Assembly: GCA_034190085.1 (NCBI GenBank)
Contig: JAXHTS010000019.1
Coordinates: 116,233 to 180,232 of the forward strand
Origin: Spirochaetota bacterium
GTDB lineage: Bacteria > Spirochaetota > UBA4802 > JAFGDQ01
DNA length: 64,000 bases
Direction: 5' to 3'
The notes under the pieces were generated by a model, which was not told the origin of the DNA, did not search any database, and saw only the letters and a program-made list of their open reading frames with translations. Below are positions 1-9,311 of this stretch, one piece after another (position 1 is the first letter of the stretch; each line of letters begins with the position of its first letter). A program made the translations under genes and the position numbers.

Positions 1-1
1 G

Positions 2-499
2 ATCATTGAACATGCCAATGTCATCGATTATAAATATGTTGCTGATGGCACAAATCTGAGCGATGATGATGACTATAGACCTGGGTTAAGAGCTCTTAAT
101 GAGTTGGGTGTTATCTCGCCTCTTGCTATGGCAGGGTTAACAAAGGATATGATAAGAAAGGCATGTAGTTTATATCATATTACCATTCCCTTTCATAACA
201 ATTCGTGTCTTGCCTCCAGAATCCCCTACGGAACATCAATAAGAGAAGAAATACTAAATATGATACGGAATGGAGAGAAATTTCTTGAAGTGATGGGATT
301 TTATCCTGTAAGATTGAGATATCATGATACAATAGCGAGGATTGAGTTGTCAAAGACAGATTTGAAGAGGATTGTTGATGATGAGTGTTTGAGTAATAGG
401 ATTATTCTACGCTTAAAGGAGATAGGTTTTTCCTATATCACTTTAGATATTGAAGGATTTAGGTCTGGCAGTATGAATATCCCACTCAGGAATGTGTGA
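2..499 (+). CDS. larE: LarE-family ATP-dependent sacrificial sulfur transferase, 5' truncated
   Basis: The frame is open from base 2, so the N-terminal PP-loop ATP-binding half lies outside the window; 165 residues remain. Upstream of the first possible internal start the frame still reads DGTNLSDDDDYRPGLRAL, a hallmark LarE segment. It is followed by SPLAMAGLTKDMIR, SCLASRIPYGT (the segment carrying the sacrificial or cluster-binding cysteine) and a C-terminal LDIEGFRSGSMN. LarE sulfurates the nicotinate-derived precursor of the nickel-pincer cofactor of lactate racemase. The family also includes proteins in genomes without that racemase, so the substrate here is inferred. No larB or larC is visible, but their natural place would be upstream of this window. 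Confidence 0.85.
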   Translation: MIEHANVIDYKYVADGTNLSDDDDYRPGLRALNELGVISPLAMAGLTKDMIRKACSLYHITIPFHNNSCLASRIPYGTSIREEILNMIRNGEKFLEVMGFYPVRLRYHDTIARIELSKTDLKRIVDDECLSNRIILRLKEIGFSYITLDIEGFRSGSMNIPLRNV

Positions 500-757
500 T
501 ACTTGACCTATTCTTCATCATATCCGGGTGTAGTGCCAAGGGCGGCGATCAAGTATGGATTATAATTTGTTATAATGATGAGGCAGCGCTTATTTCCATG
601 TTGCTAATGATGTGGATTGATTAATTCTCAATATGATGAGGGTTAATGTGATCCATTTTCATAAATGTCTTGACATGTCTGGTATAAATCTTTTGCAATT
701 TTATAAAAAATATAGCATCCTAGCTATATCAATTATATAAGGTGAATTTTATTTTTA

Positions 758-1813
758 ATGTTATTTAGATTTCTAACCCTGCTTTTGATATCTACCCTTG
801 TCTTAGGATGTTCATCGAAAAATACAAAGAATCCTGTTAATGAAGATGTCAATATCCTCTTCTGTGGGGATGTCATGCTGGATTGGGGCATTAAGGATAT
901 AATACAGACTGAGGGATATGAATATCCCTTAAAGGAACTGAGGCATCTCCTATATAAATATGATTATCGGTTTTGCAATCTTGAATGTCCTATTTCAGAG
1001 ATAGGCGAACCTCATCCAACAAAGAAATATATCTTTTTAGCAGAGCCTTCTGCGTTAAAATTGTTAAAATATGGGAGGATTGATGGTGTAAGCCTTGCCA
1101 ACAATCATGTAAACGACTTTGGGGAAGTCGCACTTATAAATACGATGACTAATCTTTATAATAATGGTATTAGTTTTACCGGAGCAGGAATGGATATCGG
1201 TTCTGCTCATCTTCCTATTTCGGTTGAGATAAGGGATATTAGATTGGCAATCTTTGCATATTCCACGATAGCTTATCCAGAGTCTTTTTCAGCAGATTCC
1301 AGTCCTGGTGTAGCGAGGGCAGATATTGATTTTATTAGAGAGGATATAAAGAATTATGCGAGGTATAATGATTTTATTATTGTTTCTATACATTGGGGAA
1401 GAGAATATTCCGATTTCCCAACCAGACATCAGATAGAGTTGGCTCATGCAATAATTGATAGCGGGGTTGATGTAATCATTGGTCATCATCCTCATGTGTA
1501 TCAGGGAATAGAAATATACAATGGAAAACCGATTGTATATTCCCTGGGAAATTTTATATTCGGTTCCATAAATGAGGATATTCAGGATAACATCCTTGTG
1601 GGAATAAAATTATTGAAAAGTGGCCTATATTCATTGAGTGTTCATCCAATTAATGGAAACAAAAGCACTGACAAGCGATTTCACCATGAACCTCTTCTTG
1701 GTGAGGATGCTGAGCATACACTCAAGCATATTTTATGGATTTCTGAGCTATTAGGTATGGAGTTTGTAGAAAAGGCTTACATTAAAGACTCAATCCTCAC
1801 ATATCTATTTTGA
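758..1813 (+). CDS. CapA-family (poly-gamma-glutamate synthesis-like) lipoprotein
   Basis: The 351-residue product begins with a lipoprotein signal (hydrophobic segment ending LVLGC), so it should be anchored in the envelope. The mature part shows the CapA metallophosphatase-like fold: ILFCGDVMLDW near residue 33, VSLANNHVNDFG near residue 115, VSIHWGREY near 210, GHHPHVYQG near 243 and IVYSLGNFIFG near 260. These motifs carry the His, Asp and Asn ligands of the two-metal site. The ATG at 758 has an AAGGTGA ribosome site 13 bases upstream. CapA proteins act in capsule or polyglutamate export and anchoring, but many homologues are uncharacterised and no capBC partner is present, so the substrate is unknown. 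It stands alone between larE and a divergent deacetylase-family gene. Confidence 0.85.
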   Translation: MLFRFLTLLLISTLVLGCSSKNTKNPVNEDVNILFCGDVMLDWGIKDIIQTEGYEYPLKELRHLLYKYDYRFCNLECPISEIGEPHPTKKYIFLAEPSALKLLKYGRIDGVSLANNHVNDFGEVALINTMTNLYNNGISFTGAGMDIGSAHLPISVEIRDIRLAIFAYSTIAYPESFSADSSPGVARADIDFIREDIKNYARYNDFIIVSIHWGREYSDFPTRHQIELAHAIIDSGVDVIIGHHPHVYQGIEIYNGKPIVYSLGNFIFGSINEDIQDNILVGIKLLKSGLYSLSVHPINGNKSTDKRFHHEPLLGEDAEHTLKHILWISELLGMEFVEKAYIKDSILTYLF

Positions 1814-1955
1814 TTGAAATGTTATCGATCTCTATTGAAATAATACTTCATTACATTAAATCTATAAGAGGGAGAGTTGTAAATTGATGTGTGCTAGTTT
1901 TACTTCACTACTAAGGATGTAAAGCCTTAATGTGAATATTAAACTGTCACTTCTT

Positions 1956-2903
1956 TTAATCATCCTCAACAAAGGCCTTCATCATAAGATACACACTATC
2001 CTCCAGGGCATCAAGATTATACCCCCCCTCAAGGAAAGAGATAACTCTCTTATTTGAATATTTGTTTGCTATCTCTTTGAGCATTTTTGTAAACTGATAA
2101 TACATATCTGTGGACAGATATATTGATGAGAGTGGATCGGATATATGCGCGTCAAAACCGGCAGAGATGAGTATTATCTCAGGTTTAAAATTCTCAAGTT
2201 CAGGTAATATCTGTTTGTTAAATGCTTCTAAATATTCCTTATCACCGCTACCCGCCCTCATGGGTATATTGAGTGTATAACCCTCTCCATCTCCAAAACC
2301 CCTTTCATTGCTGGTTCCTGTTCCTGGATAATGAGGATACTGATGAAGGCTGATATAATATATTGAATTATCGCTTTCAAAGGAATGCTGAGTACCATTG
2401 CCGTGATGAACATCCCAGTCAAGTATTGCTATTTTTTTAATGTTATGAGCAGATTGAAGATATTTCGCTGCAATGGCAATGTTATTGAAGATGCAAAAAC
2501 CGGCTGCATAATCATTCTCTGCATGATGACCTGGTGGGCGCACTGCACAGAATCCATTCTCCGCTTCTCCCCTCATTATATAATCACACATATTCAGGCA
2601 TCCTCCCACTGCATATAGGGAAACCTCATAAGATCTGTCAGAAACAACGGTATCCATTGAATCAAGATAGAGTATTCCGCTTTCGATCTCCTTCTTTACT
2701 CTTTCAATATATTTTCTTTCATGAATCAATTCAATATGTTTAACATCCGCTGGTATAATATCCACCTGTATCAAGTCTTTATAAAAGGGACTCGATTTTA
2801 ATTTCTCATCAATTGCCAACAACCTCTCACTCCTCTCCGGATGTCCCTGTTTTGTGTCGTGTTCTGTATAAATTTTATTATAGAGATATGCTGTTTTTCC
2901 CAT
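1956..2903 (-). CDS. histone deacetylase / acetoin-utilization (AcuC-like) family hydrolase
   Basis: The 315-residue protein has the full arginase-deacetylase signature: HPERSERL near residue 22, RPPGHHAE with the catalytic His pair near 122, DWDVHHGNGTQ with zinc ligands near 163, GFDAH near 250 and EGGYN near 293. In bacteria this family removes acetyl or other acyl groups from polyamines, lysines or small amides using zinc. The ATG at 2903 follows a TGGAGC ribosome site. It is a single gene convergent with the CapA gene. The family is certain; the physiological substrate cannot be told from sequence. Confidence 0.9.
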   Translation of the reverse strand: MGKTAYLYNKIYTEHDTKQGHPERSERLLAIDEKLKSSPFYKDLIQVDIIPADVKHIELIHERKYIERVKKEIESGILYLDSMDTVVSDRSYEVSLYAVGGCLNMCDYIMRGEAENGFCAVRPPGHHAENDYAAGFCIFNNIAIAAKYLQSAHNIKKIAILDWDVHHGNGTQHSFESDNSIYYISLHQYPHYPGTGTSNERGFGDGEGYTLNIPMRAGSGDKEYLEAFNKQILPELENFKPEIILISAGFDAHISDPLSSIYLSTDMYYQFTKMLKEIANKYSNKRVISFLEGGYNLDALEDSVYLMMKAFVEDD

Positions 2904-3002
2904 AAATTTGCTCCAATTTGAAGTTACTTTTCTATGTATAGTAATGAATCCTATGAAATCTATATTACAACATCCAGAATGACTAATTTTTATTCAAGTA
3001 AT

Positions 3003-3351
3003 TAATTTACTCAACTTGACTGACTTTTTTAGGCAGCAACAAGCAGTCGAGATAGTTCTTTTAAAACTGAATTTTGATTTGGCAACTCCTTTAGATATTT
3101 TGCTGTATCATCCCAGGATATTGCAATGAGAAGCACTAACATACGAAAATATTTGAAATGGTCAAAACTAAATTCAGTTTTCAAAGAGCTAAAAAATATC
3201 CAGACTGGAGGGAAAACGGAAGATTTTGAACATAAAGGCAAATACTCCTATGAAAGTTTGGTTAGTTACCTCATTCATCTGTAGTTTTGCCTTTTTTATT
3301 TGTTTTTTCCATCCATATGATTATAAAAAGTCAGTCAAGTTGAGTAAATTA
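3003..3351 (-). mobile_element. 349-bp remnant insertion element (MITE-like) with perfect 27-bp terminal inverted repeats
   Basis: The bases at 3003-3029 and 3325-3351 are perfect inverted repeats of 27 bp (left end starts TAATTTACTCAACTTGACTG). They enclose 295 bp of low-complexity, AT-rich sequence. On the minus strand the interior holds a 70-codon frame (3241 to 3029, TTG start) whose stop falls exactly at the left repeat. Its hydrophobic and aromatic N-terminal pattern (FPPVWIFFSSL, FKYFRMLVLLIAISW) loosely resembles the first part of DDE transposases, but no catalytic residues are present. I infer an internally deleted, non-autonomous element. No target-site duplication is obvious at the edges. 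Confidence 0.6.
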
Positions 3352-3556
3352 CTGTTGACTCTTGATTCTATTGCTGATTTCTTTAACCTCATAATAAATG
3401 GCCTTTATCCTTTGTATGGTTTTGTTTGATTACTCTCCATATTTCAGGATAATGGCTATTCTTCAACTATAATCTATATTCAAATAATATTATTTTGCAC
3501 AATTGAGGTAGTATTATCCACGATTAATATTTTATTTGTATATGTGGAGGTTTATT

Positions 3557-4354
3557 ATGCGCATAAGAATCACAAAACTGATAATTATCAACATTTTAAT
3601 ATTCTTCATCTCATTCTTTTTTATTTGCATGTTACCCGTCTATTCTCAAACAAAAAAAATAGCACCATCACAGGAAATCAGAGAAATTAAAGGTGAGTCC
3701 CAAATCCTTGATGAAGAGTCTCTTCAAGAAGATTTTCAGTCTACTCAAAAGGCTGAAGAAGATTTGATGACCGAGGATAAAGGCGAGAATCTCTTTTCTA
3801 CCGTCACACAGGGCGGACCTCTAATGATATTTGTTGTCCTTCTTGGAATTATTTCCATCACTCTTATTATAGAAAGAATAATATTTTTTACCAGAAACAA
3901 AATGTGGAATCCCAGACAAATGGAAGCGTATCTGACTGAAATGGCTGAAAAATCAGAAACCCTATATCATGAAGATATGGAGGATGAACTACGAAGTACC
4001 TTTCAAATATATGCGAATAGTATGGAGAGAGGGATGGCCCTTCTATCAGGTATTGGGAATCTATCTCCAATAGTAGGATTTCTCGGGACGGTTATTGGTA
4101 TGATCAGCGCTTTTGCAGCTATCGCTGCTGCCACATCAGTTAATGCTAAGGTCGTAGCAGTTGGAATTCAGATTGCACTTGTAACAACTGCGGGCGGACT
4201 CATGATTGCAGCGCCTGCGCTAACCTTTTACTATCTTTTTACCCATATTATTCAGAATCGTTATACGCGTGCTGAAGAAATTATAAACAGATTCTGTGAA
4301 AAGCTTCCAAGGCTTTCAGAAAAGCTAACAAAAGAAGAAGTAGCGGATGGATAG
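3557..4354 (+). CDS. exbB: ExbB / MotA-TolQ family proton channel subunit
   Basis: This subunit of the inner-membrane ExbB-ExbD motor uses proton-motive force to power TonB. I chose the ATG at 3557 over an in-frame TTG at 3536 because a TGGAGG ribosome site lies seven bases upstream; this gives about 265 residues. There is an N-terminal hydrophobic segment and a charged linker of about 60 residues, then a membrane helix (LMIFVVLLGIISITLIIER). The diagnostic MotA_ExbB block follows, with GNLSPIVGFLGTVIGMISAF and VGIQIALVTTAGGLMIA. The N-terminal extension before the first core helix resembles long ExbB variants. The stop overlaps the following exbD by eight bases, indicating a translationally coupled operon. 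Confidence 0.92.
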   Translation: MRIRITKLIIINILIFFISFFFICMLPVYSQTKKIAPSQEIREIKGESQILDEESLQEDFQSTQKAEEDLMTEDKGENLFSTVTQGGPLMIFVVLLGIISITLIIERIIFFTRNKMWNPRQMEAYLTEMAEKSETLYHEDMEDELRSTFQIYANSMERGMALLSGIGNLSPIVGFLGTVIGMISAFAAIAAATSVNAKVVAVGIQIALVTTAGGLMIAAPALTFYYLFTHIIQNRYTRAEEIINRFCEKLPRLSEKLTKEEVADG

Positions 4355-4790
4355 AAATAACATTATTCTACAATTAATTCGCAGGCACAAAAAGCAGAAG
4401 CTCCTAAACGAACATAAGGCATTTGAGTCTACCTCGATTGGTGATCTGGCATTTCTGCTTCTCATCTTTTTTATTGTAACCGGATCCTTTGTCATTCGAC
4501 AGGGAATATTCTTTTCTCTGCCGTCACGTAGCGCGGGATCTATAAAGCTTGAGGAAAAATTTATAATCGAAGTGTATCCACTCAATAATGGTTTTCAATA
4601 TAACGGAGACATCCTTGATCGCGAAGCATTCAAAAAAATACTAATTGATCACAAAAAAGAGGCTATAAACATAGTTATTATCATACTAATGCAGCCTGAT
4701 GTAAAGTATGACCATCTTGTTGATACATTGAGCTTAGCTAAAGAAACTGGCATAAAGCGGGTTTCACTAAAAAATATTGGCACAGAATAA
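4347..4790 (+). CDS. exbD: ExbD / TolR family protein (first copy)
   Basis: The 147-residue protein has a short cytoplasmic start, one membrane helix (IGDLAFLLLIFFIVTGSFV, with the conserved Asp near residue 33 that carries protons) and a periplasmic ExbD domain. It starts inside the end of exbB, eight bases of overlap, and is followed four bases later by a second exbD. Paired exbD genes after one exbB are common in TonB systems that serve several receptors; the two subunits may form a mixed motor. The C-terminal half is somewhat divergent but keeps the VDTLSLAKETGIKRVSL pattern. Confidence 0.88.
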   Translation: MDRNNIILQLIRRHKKQKLLNEHKAFESTSIGDLAFLLLIFFIVTGSFVIRQGIFFSLPSRSAGSIKLEEKFIIEVYPLNNGFQYNGDILDREAFKKILIDHKKEAINIVIIILMQPDVKYDHLVDTLSLAKETGIKRVSLKNIGTE

Positions 4791-4793
4791 TTA

Positions 4794-5228
4794 ATGAATA
4801 ATAATTCTTTCTTGAAAAAGCTGGGACACATATCCATAGGCTCGGCTATGGCGGATTTGGCGCTGCTTTTACTCGTCTTTTTTATGGCTTCAACAACTAC
4901 CGAGCCCCCAAAGGGTGTTGAGGTGGAGCTACCTCATGCGCGAACAGAGGGAGCAGAGCAGGACAGCCTGTACATCAGTATATCAAAAGAAGGATATTTT
5001 TATTTTGATGGCAAGGCTGTAACACTTGAGGAATTGAGTGATAATCTCGCAATGCGACAGGGCGAAAAAGACCATGTCATAGCGATTACTGCAGATAAGA
5101 ACCTTGACTACGAGGTAGTGTCACAGGTATTGCTGGTTCTTCAAGAACAGGATTTTCTAAATGTTGTTTTCATGTCTGAGCCGAGAACAGGCGTTGTCGC
5201 TATATCAAGAGCAGCGCTTTCTCGATAG
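4794..5228 (+). CDS. exbD: ExbD / TolR family protein (second copy)
   Basis: The 144-residue ExbD homologue has a single membrane helix with the conserved proton-carrying Asp (SAMADLALLLLVFFMAST near residue 17), then a periplasmic domain with the typical LPHA and AITADKNLDYEVVSQVLLVLQE segments. It follows the first exbD by only four bases and precedes the TonB gene. It differs clearly in sequence from its neighbour, so it is an old paralogue, not a recent tandem duplication. The role is proton-driven energisation of outer-membrane receptors. Confidence 0.9.
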   Translation: MNNNSFLKKLGHISIGSAMADLALLLLVFFMASTTTEPPKGVEVELPHARTEGAEQDSLYISISKEGYFYFDGKAVTLEELSDNLAMRQGEKDHVIAITADKNLDYEVVSQVLLVLQEQDFLNVVFMSEPRTGVVAISRAALSR

Positions 5229-5266
5229 AGTACATCATAGCCGAGAATAGAAAATAGGCCAAACAA

Positions 5267-5914
5267 GTGATTGAAGAAACCATTCAAGATAACACAGGCT
5301 TCCTTAGCAGAGTAAAAAGGTTGGAGGAGGGACATCCCTATTCCTTTTCGTTCATTTTGGCTCTACTGTTTGTCTCCTATCTACTCTTTTACACCCCTTC
5401 ACTTGAAATTAGTGAAGAGGACTATACTCCCACTGAACATATACAATTTATTGATATTACCCAGATTGAAGCCAGAGCCCCGAAACGCATCGTTAAAAAA
5501 CAGTTTTCAATTAAAGAAGGGGATGTGTCTGAGAGCGCCGCAAATATCGAACGCGCTGTAGGCACTTCAGATGACCCGAATGCAGTTGACATCGCATTTT
5601 TCCCGAATATCGCTCCACCAAAACCTATTGGAAAACTGAAAAAGCTGTATCCAAAGATTGCCAAGGAGATGAATATTGAAGCAATTATCAATGTTGAACT
5701 ACTGATAGCTACGAACGGAAAAGTAAGGAACGTCGATATATTGGGAATAAGATTGACCAAGGCTCTCCCCACTAAAATGCACATAAAAATATCATCAGTA
5801 TTTGCGCGAGATGCTCGGAAAATACTCCTTGGAGCTCAATTTACGCCTCCCATAGTAAACGGGAAAAGGGTGCCAATAAAGATGGAATTGCCACTGCGAT
5901 TCAGGCTTGAATAA
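5267..5914 (+). CDS. tonB: TonB-family energy transducer
   Basis: The 215-residue protein has one N-terminal membrane anchor (FSFILALLFVSYLLFY near residue 28), an acidic periplasmic linker, and a C-terminal TonB domain from about residue 125. That domain has YPKIAKEMNIEAIINVELLIA and closes with FTPPIVNGKRVPIKMELPLRF. The start is a GTG at 5267 after a weak AGG. The linker is short and lacks the long Pro-rich stretch of E. coli TonB. Together with the three preceding genes it completes the ExbB-ExbD-TonB complex. It is followed 11 bases later by a receptor, and probably also serves the other receptors in the window. Confidence 0.9.
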   Translation: MIEETIQDNTGFLSRVKRLEEGHPYSFSFILALLFVSYLLFYTPSLEISEEDYTPTEHIQFIDITQIEARAPKRIVKKQFSIKEGDVSESAANIERAVGTSDDPNAVDIAFFPNIAPPKPIGKLKKLYPKIAKEMNIEAIINVELLIATNGKVRNVDILGIRLTKALPTKMHIKISSVFARDARKILLGAQFTPPIVNGKRVPIKMELPLRFRLE

Positions 5915-5925
5915 AGGAATTACAA

Positions 5926-8448
5926 ATGATAAATTATTGGGGGAAAATATTCACTGCTTTATGTATTGTAATCATTTTTAGTCATATATTCATAATACTC
6001 ACCTCTTCAGCATATGCACAAAATGAAGAAGACCTCACTCTTCGAGGTAAAGTATACAACAGTGTGACAAAAAAACCGCCTGATTTTGCAACCGTTATCA
6101 TTATTGAAGCAAAGGTTAAAGTCCAAACTGACTATGATGGCTCTTACGAGATTACAGTTCCAGAACCTGGAGAATATACTGTCATTGTACGCTCCAGCGG
6201 ATTGAAAAAACTCGAAATAAAAATAACCATAAATAGGAATATGACTCGAGATTTTCGTCTAAGACCCATTAGCATAAAAGGAGTAGCGCTAACTATTACT
6301 GAAGAAAGAGATATTCAGAAACTCTCCCGTCAAACCCTATCAGCCCGCCAATTAAAGGAGATGCCAGCATCTTTCGGTGACGCCATTAACGCCCTCGCTT
6401 CTCTCCCTGGAATTATTCGTTCAGGAGGATTTGAAGGGCCCCTTGTTATTAGAGGCGCAGATGTCAAGACAAACAATTATTTCATAGACGATATACCGAT
6501 CTATCATCCTCTCCATTATGGCGGCATGCATTCGGTTATTAACAATAATATCATGAGCGAAATAGACCTCTATGCCTCATCGTTTTCGGCTGAATTCGGT
6601 TCTGCTATAGGTGCTGTCATTAATATTAACACAGTTGATGACGTTAAAGAATTCAGCGGATATGCCGACATAGCGCTTCTCAGTGCAAATTTTTTGATCC
6701 AGACACCGATACTGCGTGATAAAGAAGACGATATATTTGTTGCCTCACCAACATATGAAAAAGAGGGCAGCAGTGATGAGAAGGTGGGTTATTTCATTGC
6801 CTCTGGAAGATACGGCTACTTCGGGCTTCTTATGCCAATAATGATGCAGAATGATGATCAAGAAGTAGCGCCAGAATATTGGGATTACCAGGCAAAGTGC
6901 AAATACTATATAAACAGCTCAAATTCCGTGACACTACTTTTTATGGGAAACAAGGATTTTCTTAGATTCAAGCAGAAAAAAGATCCTGATCCAGGATCGG
7001 ACCCTCTATTACAAAAGTTAGAGTTTAAAATGGATCAGATGTCGCACAGCCAGGGGATCTATTATACCTTTCAACCTTCAAAAAAAATCAAAAACAAACT
7101 GCTGGCTTACAGTTCGCTAAAACAGAGTTATTTCTATTTCAATTCAGAGAATGAAGGAGTGGCAGACTATTTTAAGGATTACAATATGACATCCAATCCT
7201 TATATTTTCGGATTGAAGGATAAGACGGAGTTCGAATGGTGGGAAAATCATGCCACACTGCGGACAGCCGTGGAATACACCATATATTATTTCAAGGCAC
7301 ACGGCAAATCGCTCATGCCTCGCGGTTATCAGGATGTTGTTGATCCGGCAGACCCTGAGTTGTTTTACTCCAGAGGAGTGATAGACGAAAGGATAGTAAA
7401 CCACGTTATTGGAGGATATGCTGAAAACAAGTTCACTTTTGCCAGATTGACAGTGCAACCAGGCATTCGATCCGATTATCTCAAACGGTCAGATAAAGCT
7501 ACACTTGACCCCAGGATCATGGCAAGTTACGAGTTCCCAACAGATACTACAATCTCTGCAGCAGGAGGGAGATACAGCTACTTCTTCCAGACAAATCCGT
7601 TTATATTCGATCAGATGCCAGAGCTTGCCGAGATCGGTGAAGAGTTGAAGCCTGAAAAGGCGATACACCGAGCAGTGGGGATTGAGCAGAAAATCGGTCT
7701 TTTCACTGTCAGTGTCGAAGGCTTTAACAATAAATTTTATGACAAACCAGAAGCTTATCCCCATACAGATTCTGATGGTTCCTATCTCCAAGGCCTCTGC
7801 ACCGGCAAGGTCAAAACATATGGCACAGAAATCATGCTTCGTAAAGATAGAATGGAAAATCAAGATGGTCTATTCGGATGGCTAAGCTATACATATACTC
7901 ACTCCAGATACAAATCAGGACTGCCGACTCAAGCTGGGCTCTATGGCATAGTTGATGAGAATGGCGACTACGTAAATCCAGTAGGAGATCCATATGGCGA
8001 CCAGTGGTTCAACTATTATTATGAACAGCGGCATTCACTCAAACTGATAGCTGGCTATGTATTCGGTAGTCATACAGTCAGCGGGCGTTTTCAATTCTAT
8101 TCTTCCTTCCCCTATACGCCCATCATCGGGTCAGAACAGGATACAGACTACTACAATAGGACTGGATTGTACAGGTATGTACCGATTACTGGAAAGAGAA
8201 ATTCTGCTCATTTCCGGTCACATCACACGCTTGATATACGGTACAGCTACAAAATACATCATTCATGGGGTTATGTGAACTGGTATGTAGAGGTTATAAA
8301 TGTTTATAACAATGTAGCAATTAATGAACATAAATGGGATTACAGAATCCCATATAGTGAAGATAATCCACATAATGCTGGAGCTGATCCTGATGATGAG
8401 ATGATGGTCGGTATTTATCCGAACTTCGGTGTTGAGGTAAAATTCTAA
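5926..8448 (+). CDS. TonB-dependent receptor with N-terminal carboxypeptidase-regulatory-like domain
   Basis: The 840-residue outer-membrane receptor has a signal peptide ending SAYAQ near residue 30. A CarboxypepD_reg-like beta-sandwich (residues about 36-120, LRGKVYNSVTKKPPDFATV) comes next, then the plug domain (about 135-250, with INALASLPGIIRSGG, VIRGADVKTNNYFIDDIP and FSAEFGSAIGAVINI). The rest is a beta-barrel ending in GVEVKF with a terminal Phe. The architecture matches SusC/RagA-like and related receptors, but there is no SusD partner. AAAGGA lies seven bases before the ATG. The ligand is unknown. Being co-transcribed with exbB-exbD-tonB suggests a dedicated energiser-receptor unit. 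Confidence 0.9.
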   Translation: MINYWGKIFTALCIVIIFSHIFIILTSSAYAQNEEDLTLRGKVYNSVTKKPPDFATVIIIEAKVKVQTDYDGSYEITVPEPGEYTVIVRSSGLKKLEIKITINRNMTRDFRLRPISIKGVALTITEERDIQKLSRQTLSARQLKEMPASFGDAINALASLPGIIRSGGFEGPLVIRGADVKTNNYFIDDIPIYHPLHYGGMHSVINNNIMSEIDLYASSFSAEFGSAIGAVININTVDDVKEFSGYADIALLSANFLIQTPILRDKEDDIFVASPTYEKEGSSDEKVGYFIASGRYGYFGLLMPIMMQNDDQEVAPEYWDYQAKCKYYINSSNSVTLLFMGNKDFLRFKQKKDPDPGSDPLLQKLEFKMDQMSHSQGIYYTFQPSKKIKNKLLAYSSLKQSYFYFNSENEGVADYFKDYNMTSNPYIFGLKDKTEFEWWENHATLRTAVEYTIYYFKAHGKSLMPRGYQDVVDPADPELFYSRGVIDERIVNHVIGGYAENKFTFARLTVQPGIRSDYLKRSDKATLDPRIMASYEFPTDTTISAAGGRYSYFFQTNPFIFDQMPELAEIGEELKPEKAIHRAVGIEQKIGLFTVSVEGFNNKFYDKPEAYPHTDSDGSYLQGLCTGKVKTYGTEIMLRKDRMENQDGLFGWLSYTYTHSRYKSGLPTQAGLYGIVDENGDYVNPVGDPYGDQWFNYYYEQRHSLKLIAGYVFGSHTVSGRFQFYSSFPYTPIIGSEQDTDYYNRTGLYRYVPITGKRNSAHFRSHHTLDIRYSYKIHHSWGYVNWYVEVINVYNNVAINEHKWDYRIPYSEDNPHNAGADPDDEMMVGIYPNFGVEVKF

Positions 8449-8557
8449 TATTTGTGACTGCCCAGAAAGTATGGGTTTTTTACTCCAAAGGAGGGGTTGA
8501 TTGTATAATTACTCATTATTTAACTACTTGCTAATATTTTAACAAAAGGAGTGTAAT

Positions 8558-8929
8558 ATGTTTTGTATAAATAAAATATTTCATTTTATTCTAATAGCAA
8601 TCTTCATAACCAGCTTAACTTCATGCATAACTTCTCCGGTATGCATAACTTCTTCAACAACCCCGCTTAACAATACAGCAAAAATAGAGAACTTAGGTAA
8701 AACTGAAGGCAGTGACAGCGCCTGGTCGCTATTTGGTTTATGGATGTTTGGTAAACCAAATATTGATACGGCTATTAAAGAAGCGGTACAGAAAAGAGAC
8801 GGTAATGCGCTGATTTATGTGAGATGTTATGAGACAATTTCATACTATATTCTCTTTTCTATCACTACCGTAACGGTTGAAGGTGAAGCCATAAAACTTA
8901 GCGTTGCTGGAGCAGAAAATGTCAGATAA
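8558..8929 (+). CDS. small putative lipoprotein, first of a paralogous pair
   Basis: The 123-residue product has a lipoprotein-type leader (hydrophobic segment then TSLTSC). I do not recognise the family with certainty; the short lipoprotein plan with a WSLFGLWMFGKPNIDTAIKEA segment recalls the TRL-like lipoproteins seen in spirochaetes and other Gram-negatives. The protein after it shares the same plan: a GxxSSxxxLxW core, an AIxxAxxxxxGN helix, a Cys-containing strand and a final VxGxxI strand. This points to an ancient tandem duplication. An AAAGGAG site precedes the ATG by eight bases. It sits 110 bp after the receptor gene and may belong to the same unit. Confidence 0.6.
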   Translation: MFCINKIFHFILIAIFITSLTSCITSPVCITSSTTPLNNTAKIENLGKTEGSDSAWSLFGLWMFGKPNIDTAIKEAVQKRDGNALIYVRCYETISYYILFSITTVTVEGEAIKLSVAGAENVR

Positions 8930-9311
8930 GAAGGGAGAAATTATTCTTAAATATTCAAGTATTTCAGCTACTATTTTTTTTGCGATTTTACTATTTGCGG
9001 CGCTGTCCTTGCAGGGATGCTTGAGAGTTCATACCCATGTAAAAGGGCTTGAACCGCAGGCCCACGAAATTGGCTCTAAAAACTTTGAGGTGTTGGGCCC
9101 TGTTGAAGGACAGAGCAGCAGTTTCAATCTTCTCTGGATTTTCCCCGTTACCCCTATAGCCAATTTTAACGAAGCCATTGATGATGCGATCACTGAAAAG
9201 GGAGGGAATAATCTCATTGATGTTCATTGTTGGCACGAAAGACAGATATGGATTGTTGGCAGCATCGATATCCTTCATGTGAAGGGTAAGGTTATTAGAT
9301 ATAAAGAATGA
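8919..9311 (+). CDS. small putative lipoprotein, second of a paralogous pair
   Basis: About 130 residues, beginning at the ATG at 8919, which overlaps the end of the preceding gene by 11 bases; an in-frame TTG at 8904 is a less likely start. A hydrophobic leader ends in LSLQGC, a good lipobox. The mature part parallels the previous protein: GQSSSFNLLWIFPV, then NEAIDDAITEKGGNNLIDVHC, then a closing VKGKVIRYK strand. The function is unknown. The conserved pairing and coupling suggest that the two lipoproteins work together, possibly with the receptor upstream. Confidence 0.6.
   Translation: MSDKKGEIILKYSSISATIFFAILLFAALSLQGCLRVHTHVKGLEPQAHEIGSKNFEVLGPVEGQSSSFNLLWIFPVTPIANFNEAIDDAITEKGGNNLIDVHCWHERQIWIVGSIDILHVKGKVIRYKE

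Noticed and set aside
660..700. TTGACA at about 670 as a promoter for the CapA gene
   Set aside because: No acceptable -10 element lies 16-18 bases downstream; the TATAAA nearby is only about 8 bases away.
3226..3429. 67-codon plus-strand frame crossing the right end of the inverted-repeat element
   Set aside because: It runs through the terminal repeat into flanking sequence, has no ribosome site and no family pattern, so it is a chance frame.
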